A stretch of DNA of 39,120 nucleotides, from contig JAFGPO010000053.1 in the NCBI GenBank assembly GCA_016936155.1, forward strand, positions 1 through 39,120, given 5' to 3'. Origin of the DNA: Caldifarciminota bacterium. GTDB taxonomy: Bacteria; Hydrothermota; Tepidihabitantia; SM23-42. A program made the translations under genes and the position numbers. Below the pieces are notes generated by a model. It saw only the letters and a list, made by a program, of their open reading frames with translations, did not search any database and was not told the origin of the DNA. Positions 1 to 8,057 of the stretch are shown here, piece by piece. Numbering within the stretch: the first letter of the stretch is position 1; the number at the start of each line of letters is the position of its first letter.

Positions 1-2447
1 CACGCGACGAGCGAGCCGCTCACATCATAGATGCGTATCTGCTCGCCGGAATTCACAGCAGTGATGTGCAGGAGCGAGGAGAAAGGTGACGGGTGGACAG
101 AAAGAGAGTGTGGAGCATTTCCCCCGGCGTATTCGTCAATACCATACCCTGAGCAATGCGCAGCCATGATCTCCCAGTTTCCGTTTTGTCCGTTCTGCCA
201 GCATAACCAGACTTCTCCGGTGTTATCGATCACCATGTGCGGGTTAATGTCAGGCCCATTCCCAACCCAGACCGCGATATGGTCGTGCCATTGTCCTGAC
301 CGGCGTAGCGCAGTATGGATATTCCAGTCACCGTACTGCCGGGATTGGTAGGCCAGCCAGACTTCATTCTGAGAACTTATCGGGTGTGCGGCAAGAACCG
401 GGAATACATCGCTTGCTCCGGACGTGGTGACCTGTTCCGGCGCGGACCACGTGGTGCCATTCAGAGAGTGGCTGATATAGATGTCTGAGTTGCCCGTATC
501 GTATGCCTGCCATGCAACGTAGAGACTGTCATTGCCGGCGGCTGCAGCGGCTGGATGGTATGCCTGCTCAAGCGATCCTGATATCGGTCCAACACTGAGC
601 CACTGCGAGCCGGTGTAATAAGAACCCCAGATCTCGGACCGGTCGTCGTAACGGCGGCAATAAAACACCCATGGCCGTCCTGTGCTGTCCACTGCCATTA
701 CCGGCATGGTTTCATTGTTCGTGAAGGACGTGACCTGCTGCACAGCGCTCCACGATGAGCCGTTGAAGTAGCATGTATATATGTCAGAGTGGAGATTGCG
801 CAGTGATTGCCATGCGACCCACAAGCGATCATTCCGGTCAAGGACCATGGCCGGACGGATATCATACGCAGGATCATGGGGATGAACCAGCTGCCGCGCG
901 GTCCATGCTCCAGAATATATACTGTAGTACAGATCATACTGTCCGTCTCCATAACTTGCCCAGACTGCGATGGGCCGACTATTCCCATCGATGCCTATGC
1001 ACGGGCAGTAATCCCAGTATTCCCATGAACCGATCACTGAGGCGCTTGACCAGGTGCTTCCACTGCGGTACGCGCCAAAGATATCGCATCGTCCGTTCCC
1101 GGTTGAACGTCCGGATTCCCAGACGATGTGCGGTGTGTTGCCTGGGGTTGCACCAATGCGCGGGAAACCGTCTGATTCCGCGTTCGCGGCAACGACACTG
1201 ATATCCTGCCAATACCGGTTGGGAGGATCGACAAGAGGCGAGGATTCAGGTGTTTCTGCCTTTGTCACGATCGCACCATGGGGTTTCAGGGTTGGATCAC
1301 CGAGGATGTTCATACCGTAGAACCAGTCCCAGCTTTGTTCTCCCCAGATCGTGAACCAGGATTTGAACGCATCCCCGATACACAGATTTTGCTGTCCGAG
1401 CGGTGTGTAGAAGTCCTCGAATTCAAGCATGCTGCCGGTCTTGGTGCTGCCGATTGCGAGCAGACCATAGGGTGTGACAAAGATGTACCATCCGGCTGAG
1501 TGGTTCTCCTCGACAAAACGCGTACCTGAACAGGCAAAGAGGTTGTAAAAGAGCGCGTATGGTTCAAGACCGAAGAGGTCATAGTTGAACACCGTACCCG
1601 CATACCCGCTGTACCCGTAGCGGAAGGTGGATCCCCACGGTGATGAGTGCGCGCATAGCTGGATCCACTCATATCCGGTCCCTAGCTGGGTGCGGTAGTT
1701 CGAGGCAACGGTCTGGTACGCGTCATTAATGACCGTGACGTTCGTATACACCGCATCAAGACCGCATGTTGTCCAGTAACTCCAGTCGTCATCAACAAAG
1801 GAGAGCGCCCGGTCCGGCACACTCAATCCTCCAGTGCGATAGGCATGGTTTTTGTGGAGGTAGTTCTTGACCAGACTCACCTCGCTGTCCCAGGTGAGAT
1901 CGCGGGCGTAAATACGTCCGATCCAGATTTCGGGTTCGACGCTGCCAGTATGGTTGTCATAGAGACCATCCACATCAACATCAATATAGGTACCATTAAG
2001 ATCGGAAAAATAAAGATCATGGGGAAACTCCTCGTCGGTTTCGAACCAGGCGACCGGCGTCTCTCCGACAAGGATCGCGCCGACCAATCCGCTGATCGAG
2101 GCGAGATGGCTGCGCAGTTGCGTATGGGACATCCCGGTTATCGTATCGAGCTGCACTGTATACCCGGCGGCAACGAGATCCTCAATGAAGGTATCGATCT
2201 CCACCGTAATAGAGCCATAGAGCTTTGCGTTTACAATGATATCAACCACATCCGGTTGATCAAATGTTCCGGTTACAGAGATCGTCGTGAGACGTGTCAG
2301 GGATCCGTCGGTATTTTTTTCTGCCCACGGCGCGTATCTCATCGGCTCACGACCGTATGGATCGATCCATTGCAGTTGTTTGACTCCAGCAATTGAACCA
2401 AAAAGAAATGAACCCAAAAATAGACATGGTAGAATTATCCGCTGCAT
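1..2447 (-). CDS. Secreted C25 (gingipain-like) protease with beta-propeller repeats and T9SS sorting domain, partial
   Basis: The minus-strand frame is open from ATG 2447 to the left edge (815 codons plus 2 nt), so the C-terminus is missing. A strong Shine-Dalgarno, TAAGGAGGT, precedes the ATG. Residues 1-21 form a signal peptide. Residues ~25-430 resemble peptidase C25 (caspase-like fold): GAILVGETPVAWF, then EPEIWIGRI, then a candidate His267 in CAHSSPWG and Cys306 in LFACSGTRF, and a closing NILGDPTL. Residues ~440-766 hold about seven repeats of a 'VAWQ...sDIY......G..W' pattern spaced ~45-50 residues, read as a BNR-like seven-bladed propeller. From ~780 comes SPFSSLLHITAVNSGEQIRI followed by YDVSGSLVA, typical of a T9SS type A sorting domain. 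Expected export is by Sec, then type IX secretion to the cell surface. Confident in the domain order; less sure that it is an active protease. Confidence 0.88.
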   Translation of the reverse strand, partial: MQRIILPCLFLGSFLFGSIAGVKQLQWIDPYGREPMRYAPWAEKNTDGSLTRLTTISVTGTFDQPDVVDIIVNAKLYGSITVEIDTFIEDLVAAGYTVQLDTITGMSHTQLRSHLASISGLVGAILVGETPVAWFETDEEFPHDLYFSDLNGTYIDVDVDGLYDNHTGSVEPEIWIGRIYARDLTWDSEVSLVKNYLHKNHAYRTGGLSVPDRALSFVDDDWSYWTTCGLDAVYTNVTVINDAYQTVASNYRTQLGTGYEWIQLCAHSSPWGSTFRYGYSGYAGTVFNYDLFGLEPYALFYNLFACSGTRFVEENHSAGWYIFVTPYGLLAIGSTKTGSMLEFEDFYTPLGQQNLCIGDAFKSWFTIWGEQSWDWFYGMNILGDPTLKPHGAIVTKAETPESSPLVDPPNRYWQDISVVAANAESDGFPRIGATPGNTPHIVWESGRSTGNGRCDIFGAYRSGSTWSSASVIGSWEYWDYCPCIGIDGNSRPIAVWASYGDGQYDLYYSIYSGAWTARQLVHPHDPAYDIRPAMVLDRNDRLWVAWQSLRNLHSDIYTCYFNGSSWSAVQQVTSFTNNETMPVMAVDSTGRPWVFYCRRYDDRSEIWGSYYTGSQWLSVGPISGSLEQAYHPAAAAAGNDSLYVAWQAYDTGNSDIYISHSLNGTTWSAPEQVTTSGASDVFPVLAAHPISSQNEVWLAYQSRQYGDWNIHTALRRSGQWHDHIAVWVGNGPDINPHMVIDNTGEVWLCWQNGQNGNWEIMAAHCSGYGIDEYAGGNAPHSLSVHPSPFSSLLHITAVNSGEQIRIYDVSGSLVA

Positions 2448-2465
2448 AGTGACCTCCTTATTCAA

Positions 2466-2493
2466 ATTATAGAGCGCGCATGGAATAAGTCAA
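2466..2493 (-). promoter_or_regulatory. Promoter of the C25 protease gene
   Basis: On the minus strand TTGACT (2493-2488) and TATAAT (2471-2466) are separated by 16 bp. The expected transcript start is about 2459, giving a leader of roughly 12 nt that carries the Shine-Dalgarno TAAGGAGGT. It stands back to back with the xerC promoter. Confidence 0.8.
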
Positions 2494-2511
2494 TATGTGA
2501 TCCGGCATGTA

Positions 2512-2539
2512 TTGACAAAGTATGCATAACCATTACAAT
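2512..2539 (+). promoter_or_regulatory. Promoter of xerC
   Basis: TTGACA (2512-2517), 16-bp spacer, TACAAT (2534-2539). Transcription should start near 2546, only ~7 nt before the ATG at 2553. No Shine-Dalgarno fits in that leader, so the mRNA is almost leaderless. Confidence 0.8.
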
Positions 2540-2552
2540 TGAATGTCCATCT

Positions 2553-3443
2553 ATGAAACAAAGAGAAGAGCTCTTCCCGACTGTCCATGCTTTTATCGTA
2601 TACTGCGAGAAAGAAAAGAACTTTTCCACTCATACGCTGCGGGCATACCGCGCTGATCTTGAAGCTTTCTACGATTACTTGAGGGTGCAAAAAATAGCCT
2701 TGATCGACAGGAATGCAATCAGCCATTATATCGGTTTTCTCTTGAAACACGGCATGGATTCAAGGAGTGTCGCACGCAAACTGTCGAGCCTAAAATCATA
2801 CTTTCGATATTTGAAGCGAATGGATGTCATTTCGAATAATCCGACCGCGGGGATACGGACACCAAAGATCAAGAAACATTTACCAGGATTCCTATCCTAT
2901 GATCAGGTAGAGCAGGCACTCGTGATCACCAGCCCGAGGGACCGGGCGATAATGGAAGTGCTGTACAGCTGCGGCGTACGTGCCCAGGAATTGGTCTCTC
3001 TGCGTATTGTGGATATCGATTTAAACCGGGATGAAGTACGGGTAAAAGGGAAGGGGGGCAAGGAAAGGATCGTGCCCCTCGGCCGGATCGCGAAACATGC
3101 CATTCTTGATTATATCAAAGTCCGTGCTGATACTGCGCGCTCTGTGGAACGGGCACGCGCGACACCGGAACTGTTTCTGAATTACCGGGGAGGGCGGTTG
3201 ACGACGCGGTCATTGCAGGAGATCGTGAAGAAGTATCTTGCAAGGGTTGCGCAGGCAGCTGGAACCAATCCGCACATCATGCGGCACAGTTTTGCCACGC
3301 ACCTACTGGAAAACGGGGCTGACCTTCGCGCGGTTCAGGAGCTGCTCGGTCATGCCTCCCTGTCCACGGTCCAGATCTACACACATTTAACCAAGAAACG
3401 TCTGCGCGAGATCTACCTGCAAAAACACCCGCGAGCAGAATAA
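2553..3443 (+). CDS. xerC: Tyrosine recombinase XerC/XerD family
   Basis: Site-specific recombinase of the phage-integrase family, 296 aa, the usual Xer length. Residues ~8-92 match the N-terminal SAM-like core-binding domain and ~110-290 the catalytic domain. The catalytic set is complete: Arg143 (CGVRAQEL), Lys167 (KGKGGKERIVP), His241 and Arg244 (HIMRHSFATH), His267 (LLGHASLS) and the nucleophile Tyr276 (IYTHL). Xer proteins resolve chromosome dimers at dif with FtsK; a lone Xer could serve as a XerH/XerA-like single recombinase, which the sequence alone cannot decide. The ATG at 2553 sits just behind a strong promoter with no Shine-Dalgarno. No att-like or dif-like palindrome was recognised next to it, and its codon use looks like the neighbours', so a housekeeping role is more likely than an integrase of a mobile element. 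Confidence 0.92.
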   Translation: MKQREELFPTVHAFIVYCEKEKNFSTHTLRAYRADLEAFYDYLRVQKIALIDRNAISHYIGFLLKHGMDSRSVARKLSSLKSYFRYLKRMDVISNNPTAGIRTPKIKKHLPGFLSYDQVEQALVITSPRDRAIMEVLYSCGVRAQELVSLRIVDIDLNRDEVRVKGKGGKERIVPLGRIAKHAILDYIKVRADTARSVERARATPELFLNYRGGRLTTRSLQEIVKKYLARVAQAAGTNPHIMRHSFATHLLENGADLRAVQELLGHASLSTVQIYTHLTKKRLREIYLQKHPRAE

Positions 3444-3493
3444 AACCGCGGACCGAAAGCCGATGACAGTATGCAGAAAGCATAGAGATATAT

Positions 3494-3976
3494 ATGGCAG
3501 GAACTAGGAACCAAGGCAATATGGACAACAGAGACCCGCAATCTGCAATCCGCAATCCGCAGTTTTTTATTACAGCCGTTTTGCTCCTCTCTATATGCTG
3601 TGTTCCCCAGACCGTGTTCGACCGGATCGAGGATGGCGACTTCACCATGGTGAAAAAAGGGCGGTACGACCGGCCAGCGGTTTTTCTCGACGAAGGGAGA
3701 GAATACCAAGGGCAGGTTCTTGAGATCCGAAGGGGCATTGAGAAGCACTTCGACCTTTTACCCCTTATTACAAAGCAGCACTACATTGTCGATCGCGATC
3801 TCGTATTCACTTACAAGTATGTATTACTGGATACGATCGACCGTTGTTTTGTGCTGCGGTATTTTGCGCGAACGCACAACGATCCTCTGCTTGCCGGTTA
3901 CGAAATATTCTTTGCCTGTGATACCGCGACCAAACACGTAACTGGCATATTCACGGGCGAGGTGCCGCTTGAGTAG
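3494..3976 (+). CDS. Hypothetical membrane-anchored or secreted protein; N-terminus partly encoded by a tandem repeat
   Basis: No family recognised. The frame gives 160 aa from ATG 3494; ATG 3521 is an in-frame alternative with AAGG upstream. Residues 1-23 are encoded by simple-repeat DNA (PQSAIRNPQ is the translation of a 7-nt tandem repeat). Then comes a hydrophobic stretch, FFITAVLLLSICCVP, which could be a signal peptide or anchor; the cysteines do not make a canonical lipobox. The remaining ~115 residues are polar and mixed alpha/beta in character (GREYQGQVLEIRRGIEKHF, FVLRYFARTHNDPLLAGYE). The stop overlaps the TTG start of the TPR gene by 8 bp, so the two are co-transcribed and probably act together in the envelope. 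The repeat at the start suggests the true N-terminus may lie downstream. No function is proposed. Confidence 0.6.
   Translation: MAGTRNQGNMDNRDPQSAIRNPQFFITAVLLLSICCVPQTVFDRIEDGDFTMVKKGRYDRPAVFLDEGREYQGQVLEIRRGIEKHFDLLPLITKQHYIVDRDLVFTYKYVLLDTIDRCFVLRYFARTHNDPLLAGYEIFFACDTATKHVTGIFTGEVPLE
3537..3562 (+). repeat. 7-nt tandem repeat (CGCAATC, about 3.7 copies)
   Basis: Units read cgcaatc, tgcaatc, cgcaatc, cgcag. The array lies inside the 5' end of the hypothetical gene and encodes PQSAIRNPQ. Just upstream (3501-3518) is another low-complexity stretch, ggaactaggaaccaagg. Both look like intergenic repeats taken into a reading frame. Confidence 0.75.
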
Positions 3977-6044
3977 TCTTTTTATTCTTTTGGCGATCTG
4001 GCCGGGTGGAACATACGCGCCGAGAGGTAACCTTGCTGAAGCATACCGGTACTTCATGCTTGAGTCCGCGATCGACCCTTCCCACAGTTCATACTACCAT
4101 GCAGCAGTGTGTGCCCTGGCGCAGGGTGATTACGAGGGCGCATATGAACTTCTCCTCAAGGTGGATCACTCACTGCCGCATGTTCATTACTATCTGGGGA
4201 TCGTTTTTTATCAGAGATCCCTCATCGACGTGGCGCGCGCGCATTTTACGCGCGCGATCGAAGAAGACCCGGAACTATGGCAGGCTCGATACTATATGGG
4301 ATTGATCGAATTAAAACAGAACCGGATCGACGAAGCGTCATGGTTCCTGCGTGATACGCCGGACACCATCGATCGGTCGATGATCCTGCCGTATATTGAT
4401 GACTACGAGAAGCTTCTGAACGCCCGCATCTTTTACACGGACGGTGACTATCAGCACGCGATCGATACGTACGATGCGGTGCAGCATTACTTCGGTTACC
4501 GTGAGATCGGCCTCGCGCATGCCTATTCCCGATTGCAGGAATATGACCAGTGTCTTTCCCTCCTGGACACGGTCATTGTTCTTTCAAGGCAACAGGACCT
4601 GGTTACCCATAGTCTCGCGTTCGCCGCTGATGTCAGTATCATAATGAAGAACATTGGACGTGCTCGACACTACCTCTACAATCTTATGAGTATTGACCCG
4701 GGTGATCGAACCCGGTATTTGCTCGGGAGAACATACAGCGACGAGGTGCTCTACGATTCAGCCCACGTTTATTTCAACCGGTTACCGGATTCTGTTGACG
4801 AGTACTTGTTTTTTAAAGCACGCACTGAATATTTCCTCGGCCTCTGGGGCCGGGCAGAAGAGAAACTCCTGCGGCACCGCGAGCAATTCCCGGAATCGCC
4901 TTTTGGGGATCGTGCCATTTTCATTCTCGCTTCAATAAATTATAAAAGGGAAGAGTATGCGCATGCGATCGATTTTTTCACCGAACTCTGTAACACATAT
5001 CCCGCCTCGATCTATGCCGCTACGGCGCAACGTACGATAGGTACAGCATATTACGGACTCGGGGAGTATGAAAACGCCTTGACCGCGTATGAACGGGTGA
5101 AAGACTTCAATCCACCGCGGAACATTGAGGAAGAAACCACGTTATGTATCTACGAAACGCAGTATAAACTCGGCAAATACCGGACACTGATTGATGCCTT
5201 GCGCAGTTTTATCAGTCATGATCAGTCATCGCGCCTCGTGCCAAAGACACGGATGAGGATCGCAAAGCTCCTCCTTGAACAGAAAGAATACTATCAGAGC
5301 ATAAGCGAACTGAACCAGATCAGCGAGCTGTATCCGGACCAGGCGATCGCATTCGAGGCTGATCTGGAAAAGGCTCGTATCTATGATCATCTCGGGAATA
5401 AGCGTGAACAGAAGAGAACGCTTTTAAGGCTTTTTGACCAGCCAGGAGCGGAAGAATATCAGTCATACGTTGCCAACGAACTTGCCGCGATCTATAGCGA
5501 AGTTATGGATTACGATTCATCTCTTCATTATTATAATATACTCCTCGCTGAAGAGCAGTACCGCGAGAAGGCGGTCTTCGAGATCGCGCGTATCTACGAT
5601 CTCCTCGGGCAGTATGATGAAGCGGAAACCATGGTCGACCAGCTTATCAGCGATTATCCAACATCGGTTTTTCTCTTCCACGCGTATCTGATAAAGGTGC
5701 ATGTGTATAAAAACAGCGGTGAGTATGATAAAGCGGTTGAATTGCTTACCGATCTTACAACGAAACTCGGTAAGCGACCGGAGATCTATATGGAATTGGG
5801 GAATCTTCATGTCGAGATGGAGCAGTATGTGCGGGCGCGCGATAATTACCTTACCGCGGGCGAGTACTACAAGCAGAACCGTGACGGTGCTGCACAGGCA
5901 TGGTTGTCTGCCGGTGATGCATCGGTCGCGATCGAGGATTATAAGCGGGCACGCGAACTTTTCCTGCAAGCCCACCTTATTGCCGAATCGATCATGCTCA
6001 AGGATATGGCGACCGCACGATTGAGCGCGATCAGCGAAGAGTAA
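3969..6044 (+). CDS. Exported tetratricopeptide-repeat (TPR) protein
   Basis: Large TPR protein, 691 aa from a TTG start at 3969 preceded by GAGGTG at good spacing and overlapping the preceding stop. Residues 1-17 (MSSLFILLAIWPGGTYA) look like a short signal peptide lacking a strong positive N-region. The rest is a chain of helical 34-residue repeats with TPR signatures, for example AVCALAQGDYEGAYELLLKV, YYMGLIELKQNRIDEASWFL, AYYGLGEYENALTAYERV, ARIYDLLGQYDEAETMVDQL and AGDASVAIEDYKRARELFLQ, so the protein is probably an all-helical solenoid. TPR solenoids in the periplasm or outer membrane usually act as scaffolds (BamD, Tol-Pal partners, secretion assembly). No catalytic domain is visible. 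It pairs with the small upstream gene and ends 30 bp from the convergent MerR-type gene. The partner is unknown. Confidence 0.85.
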   Translation: MSSLFILLAIWPGGTYAPRGNLAEAYRYFMLESAIDPSHSSYYHAAVCALAQGDYEGAYELLLKVDHSLPHVHYYLGIVFYQRSLIDVARAHFTRAIEEDPELWQARYYMGLIELKQNRIDEASWFLRDTPDTIDRSMILPYIDDYEKLLNARIFYTDGDYQHAIDTYDAVQHYFGYREIGLAHAYSRLQEYDQCLSLLDTVIVLSRQQDLVTHSLAFAADVSIIMKNIGRARHYLYNLMSIDPGDRTRYLLGRTYSDEVLYDSAHVYFNRLPDSVDEYLFFKARTEYFLGLWGRAEEKLLRHREQFPESPFGDRAIFILASINYKREEYAHAIDFFTELCNTYPASIYAATAQRTIGTAYYGLGEYENALTAYERVKDFNPPRNIEEETTLCIYETQYKLGKYRTLIDALRSFISHDQSSRLVPKTRMRIAKLLLEQKEYYQSISELNQISELYPDQAIAFEADLEKARIYDHLGNKREQKRTLLRLFDQPGAEEYQSYVANELAAIYSEVMDYDSSLHYYNILLAEEQYREKAVFEIARIYDLLGQYDEAETMVDQLISDYPTSVFLFHAYLIKVHVYKNSGEYDKAVELLTDLTTKLGKRPEIYMELGNLHVEMEQYVRARDNYLTAGEYYKQNRDGAAQAWLSAGDASVAIEDYKRARELFLQAHLIAESIMLKDMATARLSAISEE

Positions 6045-6074
6045 ACCTTTGAAGAACCAAGACCGAGCGAACAA

Positions 6075-6419
6075 CTATGTTTTTATCATTTCACTGATTT
6101 TTTTCAGATCGTCGCGTATTTCTCGGATCTCCTTCAGGACTTTCATGCGTTCGCGGAGCGGTAAAGAAAGCTGTTCGGGTTCTTCACTCACGGTCGCAAG
6201 CTTCTTTTTGGCTCCGGCGATCGTAAAGCCCTGATCGTAGAGGACGTGTTTGATCGTGCGTACGATATCGATATCTTTCTTGGAATAGTATCGTCGGCCA
6301 ACACGATTTCTCCTGGGTTTAAGGATCGCGAATTCCTTTTCCCAGTACCGCAGGATGTACGGTTTTAATTTCAAAATGTCCGCTACTTCCTTGATGGAGA
6401 AGAATTCCTTGTCCGCCAT
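6075..6419 (-). CDS. MerR-family helix-turn-helix regulator
   Basis: Small DNA-binding protein, 114 aa. The N-terminal ~75 residues carry the MerR winged-helix signature: FFSIKEVADILKLKPYILRY, WEKEF, then GRRYYSKKDIDIVRTIKHVL and GFTIAGAKKKL. The C-terminus is a charged helix likely to form a dimerising coiled coil; there is no ligand domain and no cysteine metal site. A good Shine-Dalgarno, GGGAGGA, precedes the ATG at 6419, and it lies 25 bp behind gpsA, so it is the last gene of the DUF512-der-plsY-gpsA operon. Its target is unknown. The RYWEKEF form is common among MerR-like proteins beside housekeeping genes in several phyla. Confidence 0.88.
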   Translation of the reverse strand: MADKEFFSIKEVADILKLKPYILRYWEKEFAILKPRRNRVGRRYYSKKDIDIVRTIKHVLYDQGFTIAGAKKKLATVSEEPEQLSLPLRERMKVLKEIREIRDDLKKISEMIKT

Positions 6420-6444
6420 ATATCCTCCCTTGAAATTTCACTCC

Positions 6445-7434
6445 CTATTCATGTCTGAGTGGTCTGGACATGAGTTCCTGGATCGCTTGTTTCGGTGATT
6501 TTGTTTCGTACACGATGCCATATACACTGTCGCAAATGGGCATATCAACACCATAACGTGATGCAAGCCTTTTGATCGCCCGGGCAGTGGGTATGCCTTC
6601 TGCGACCATGACCATATCGCGTTGTATCTGTTCAAGCGGTTTTCCTTCGCCGATACACACGCCACAGCGGTGATTTCGTGACTCGTTACTGAAAGATGTG
6701 GTCACGAGATCACCAAGGCCGCTTAATCCCCAGAATGTTTCTGCGCGGGCTCCCATCCGCACGCCCAGCCGCTGGATCTCAACGATACCGCGCGTGACGA
6801 GAGCGCCTTTTGCATTCGTGCCATAGCCAAGTCCATCACTGATTCCACATCCGAGCGCGATTACATTTTTGGTCGCGGCTCCGAGTTCAGCCCCTATCAC
6901 ATCGTTCCCCTGGTAGATGCGGAACGTTTCGGTGGCAAGTGCCTGCTGCAGTCTTGCCGTGCCGCATTCATCTGTGCCAACGATCACCGCGGCAGTTGGT
7001 TCTCCCCGCACGATCTCGTTCGCGATACACGGTCCAGACAGGGTGAATACGGCGTTGTGGTCACCAAGACCCTGCTGGATGATCTCGCTCGGCCGCTTGA
7101 GCGTTTGTTGGTCGATGCCTTTGACAAGGTTCAGGTAGCAGGTACATTCAGCTTTCACGTGTGCAACGATGTCGACGACCGGGGTAAGCGTCTGGGATGG
7201 TACGGCAAAGACCACGCATTCTGCTCCCTCCAATGCCTTTTTGATGTCCCAATGGACTGGTATTTCCCGGGGGATGGGGTAACCGGTAAGATAGGGCTGG
7301 TTATCACGAGTCGCCTGAACATGTTCACTGCGTTCACGGTCGAATTCCCAGATTTTTACTTGATGACCATTCTGATATTGGATGATACCGAACACCGACC
7401 CCCAGTTCCCGCACCCAAGGATGCTGATCCTCAT
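6445..7434 (-). CDS. gpsA: Glycerol-3-phosphate dehydrogenase [NAD(P)+]
   Basis: Makes sn-glycerol 3-phosphate from dihydroxyacetone phosphate for phospholipid synthesis in the cytoplasm. The Rossmann motif GCGNWGSVFG lies at the N-terminus, followed by the family motifs VFTLSGPCIANEI, NVIALGCGISDGLGYGTNAK (with the conserved lysine) and a SNESRNHRCG segment. From ATG 7434 the protein is 329 aa, a normal length. This start overlaps the plsY stop as ATGA and has GGGAG 5 nt upstream; the GTG at 7446 is a less likely alternative. Coupling with plsY makes biochemical sense, since PlsY acylates the GpsA product. Confidence 0.95.
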   Translation of the reverse strand: MRISILGCGNWGSVFGIIQYQNGHQVKIWEFDRERSEHVQATRDNQPYLTGYPIPREIPVHWDIKKALEGAECVVFAVPSQTLTPVVDIVAHVKAECTCYLNLVKGIDQQTLKRPSEIIQQGLGDHNAVFTLSGPCIANEIVRGEPTAAVIVGTDECGTARLQQALATETFRIYQGNDVIGAELGAATKNVIALGCGISDGLGYGTNAKGALVTRGIVEIQRLGVRMGARAETFWGLSGLGDLVTTSFSNESRNHRCGVCIGEGKPLEQIQRDMVMVAEGIPTARAIKRLASRYGVDMPICDSVYGIVYETKSPKQAIQELMSRPLRHE

Positions 7435-8057
7435 TTTTTCTCCCACAATTTTGTTTTTGGCTCGGTCCCCTGGAATAGACGCTGGATGTTCGCACGGTGT
7501 GCGATGATGATCAGAACACCGAGGATAATGAGGAAGAGGCGGTCGAGGAAGGTTCCATCATTGATAACGAAAGCGGCAATGGGCATGGTGATCGCCAGGC
7601 TCAATGATGCGATCGAGACGATCAGCGTGGTAACGTAGACGATGAGCCAGATACCGATCGAGACCGTGAATGCCCGGGGTACGAGCCCGAGCGCGACACC
7701 GATCACGGTTGATACACCCTTTCCTCCCTTGCCTTTGAACAATGGATTATAGATGTGACCGAGCATTGCCCCGGCTCCCGCGCACATCGCGGGAAGCGAG
7801 AGGGACCGGGCAATGAGGACCGGCGCCAGTCCCTTGACGCCATCGAGCACAAAACCGAGGATGAAAAATGAAAGACCGCACGCGCGTCCAAGATTGGTCG
7901 CGCCGATATTGCCGCTCCCTGTTTTTGTAAGATCGATACCTTTGAAGCGCGCGATACAATAGGAAAACGGAATGATGCCGCAGACCCACCCGAGCGCACC
8001 AGCAACAATGAAGCCAAGGATCGTGCTGTTATGATCCATGGCGGCGCGACTTCCCAT
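7431..8057 (-). CDS. plsY: Acyl-phosphate:glycerol-3-phosphate acyltransferase
   Basis: Integral membrane enzyme that transfers an acyl group from acyl-phosphate to glycerol 3-phosphate, the first step of phosphatidic acid synthesis. Up to 208 aa with about five hydrophobic segments. Family motifs are intact: GSGNIGATNLGR, GHIYNPLFKGKGGKGVST and a C-terminal IIIAHRANIQRL. Two starts are possible: ATG 8057 (29 bp inside der) and ATG 8039 (M7, 11 bp overlap). M7 gives the more usual N-terminus, MDHNSTILGFIV. It is translationally coupled to gpsA downstream. A PlsX partner was not found in this window. Confidence 0.94.
   Translation of the reverse strand: MGSRAAMDHNSTILGFIVAGALGWVCGIIPFSYCIARFKGIDLTKTGSGNIGATNLGRACGLSFFILGFVLDGVKGLAPVLIARSLSLPAMCAGAGAMLGHIYNPLFKGKGGKGVSTVIGVALGLVPRAFTVSIGIWLIVYVTTLIVSIASLSLAITMPIAAFVINDGTFLDRLFLIILGVLIIIAHRANIQRLFQGTEPKTKLWEKK

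Noticed and set aside
773-1201. Plus-strand frames of 70-180 codons in the first 2.4 kb
   Set aside because: The minus strand holds one unbroken 815-codon frame with recognisable domains across this stretch.
2553-3443. XerC as integrase of a mobile element
   Set aside because: No att repeats, tRNA, or phage/plasmid genes nearby; codon use matches the neighbours.
5517-6074. 185-codon antisense frame within the TPR gene
   Set aside because: Low-complexity shadow; the TPR frame is clearly the coding one.
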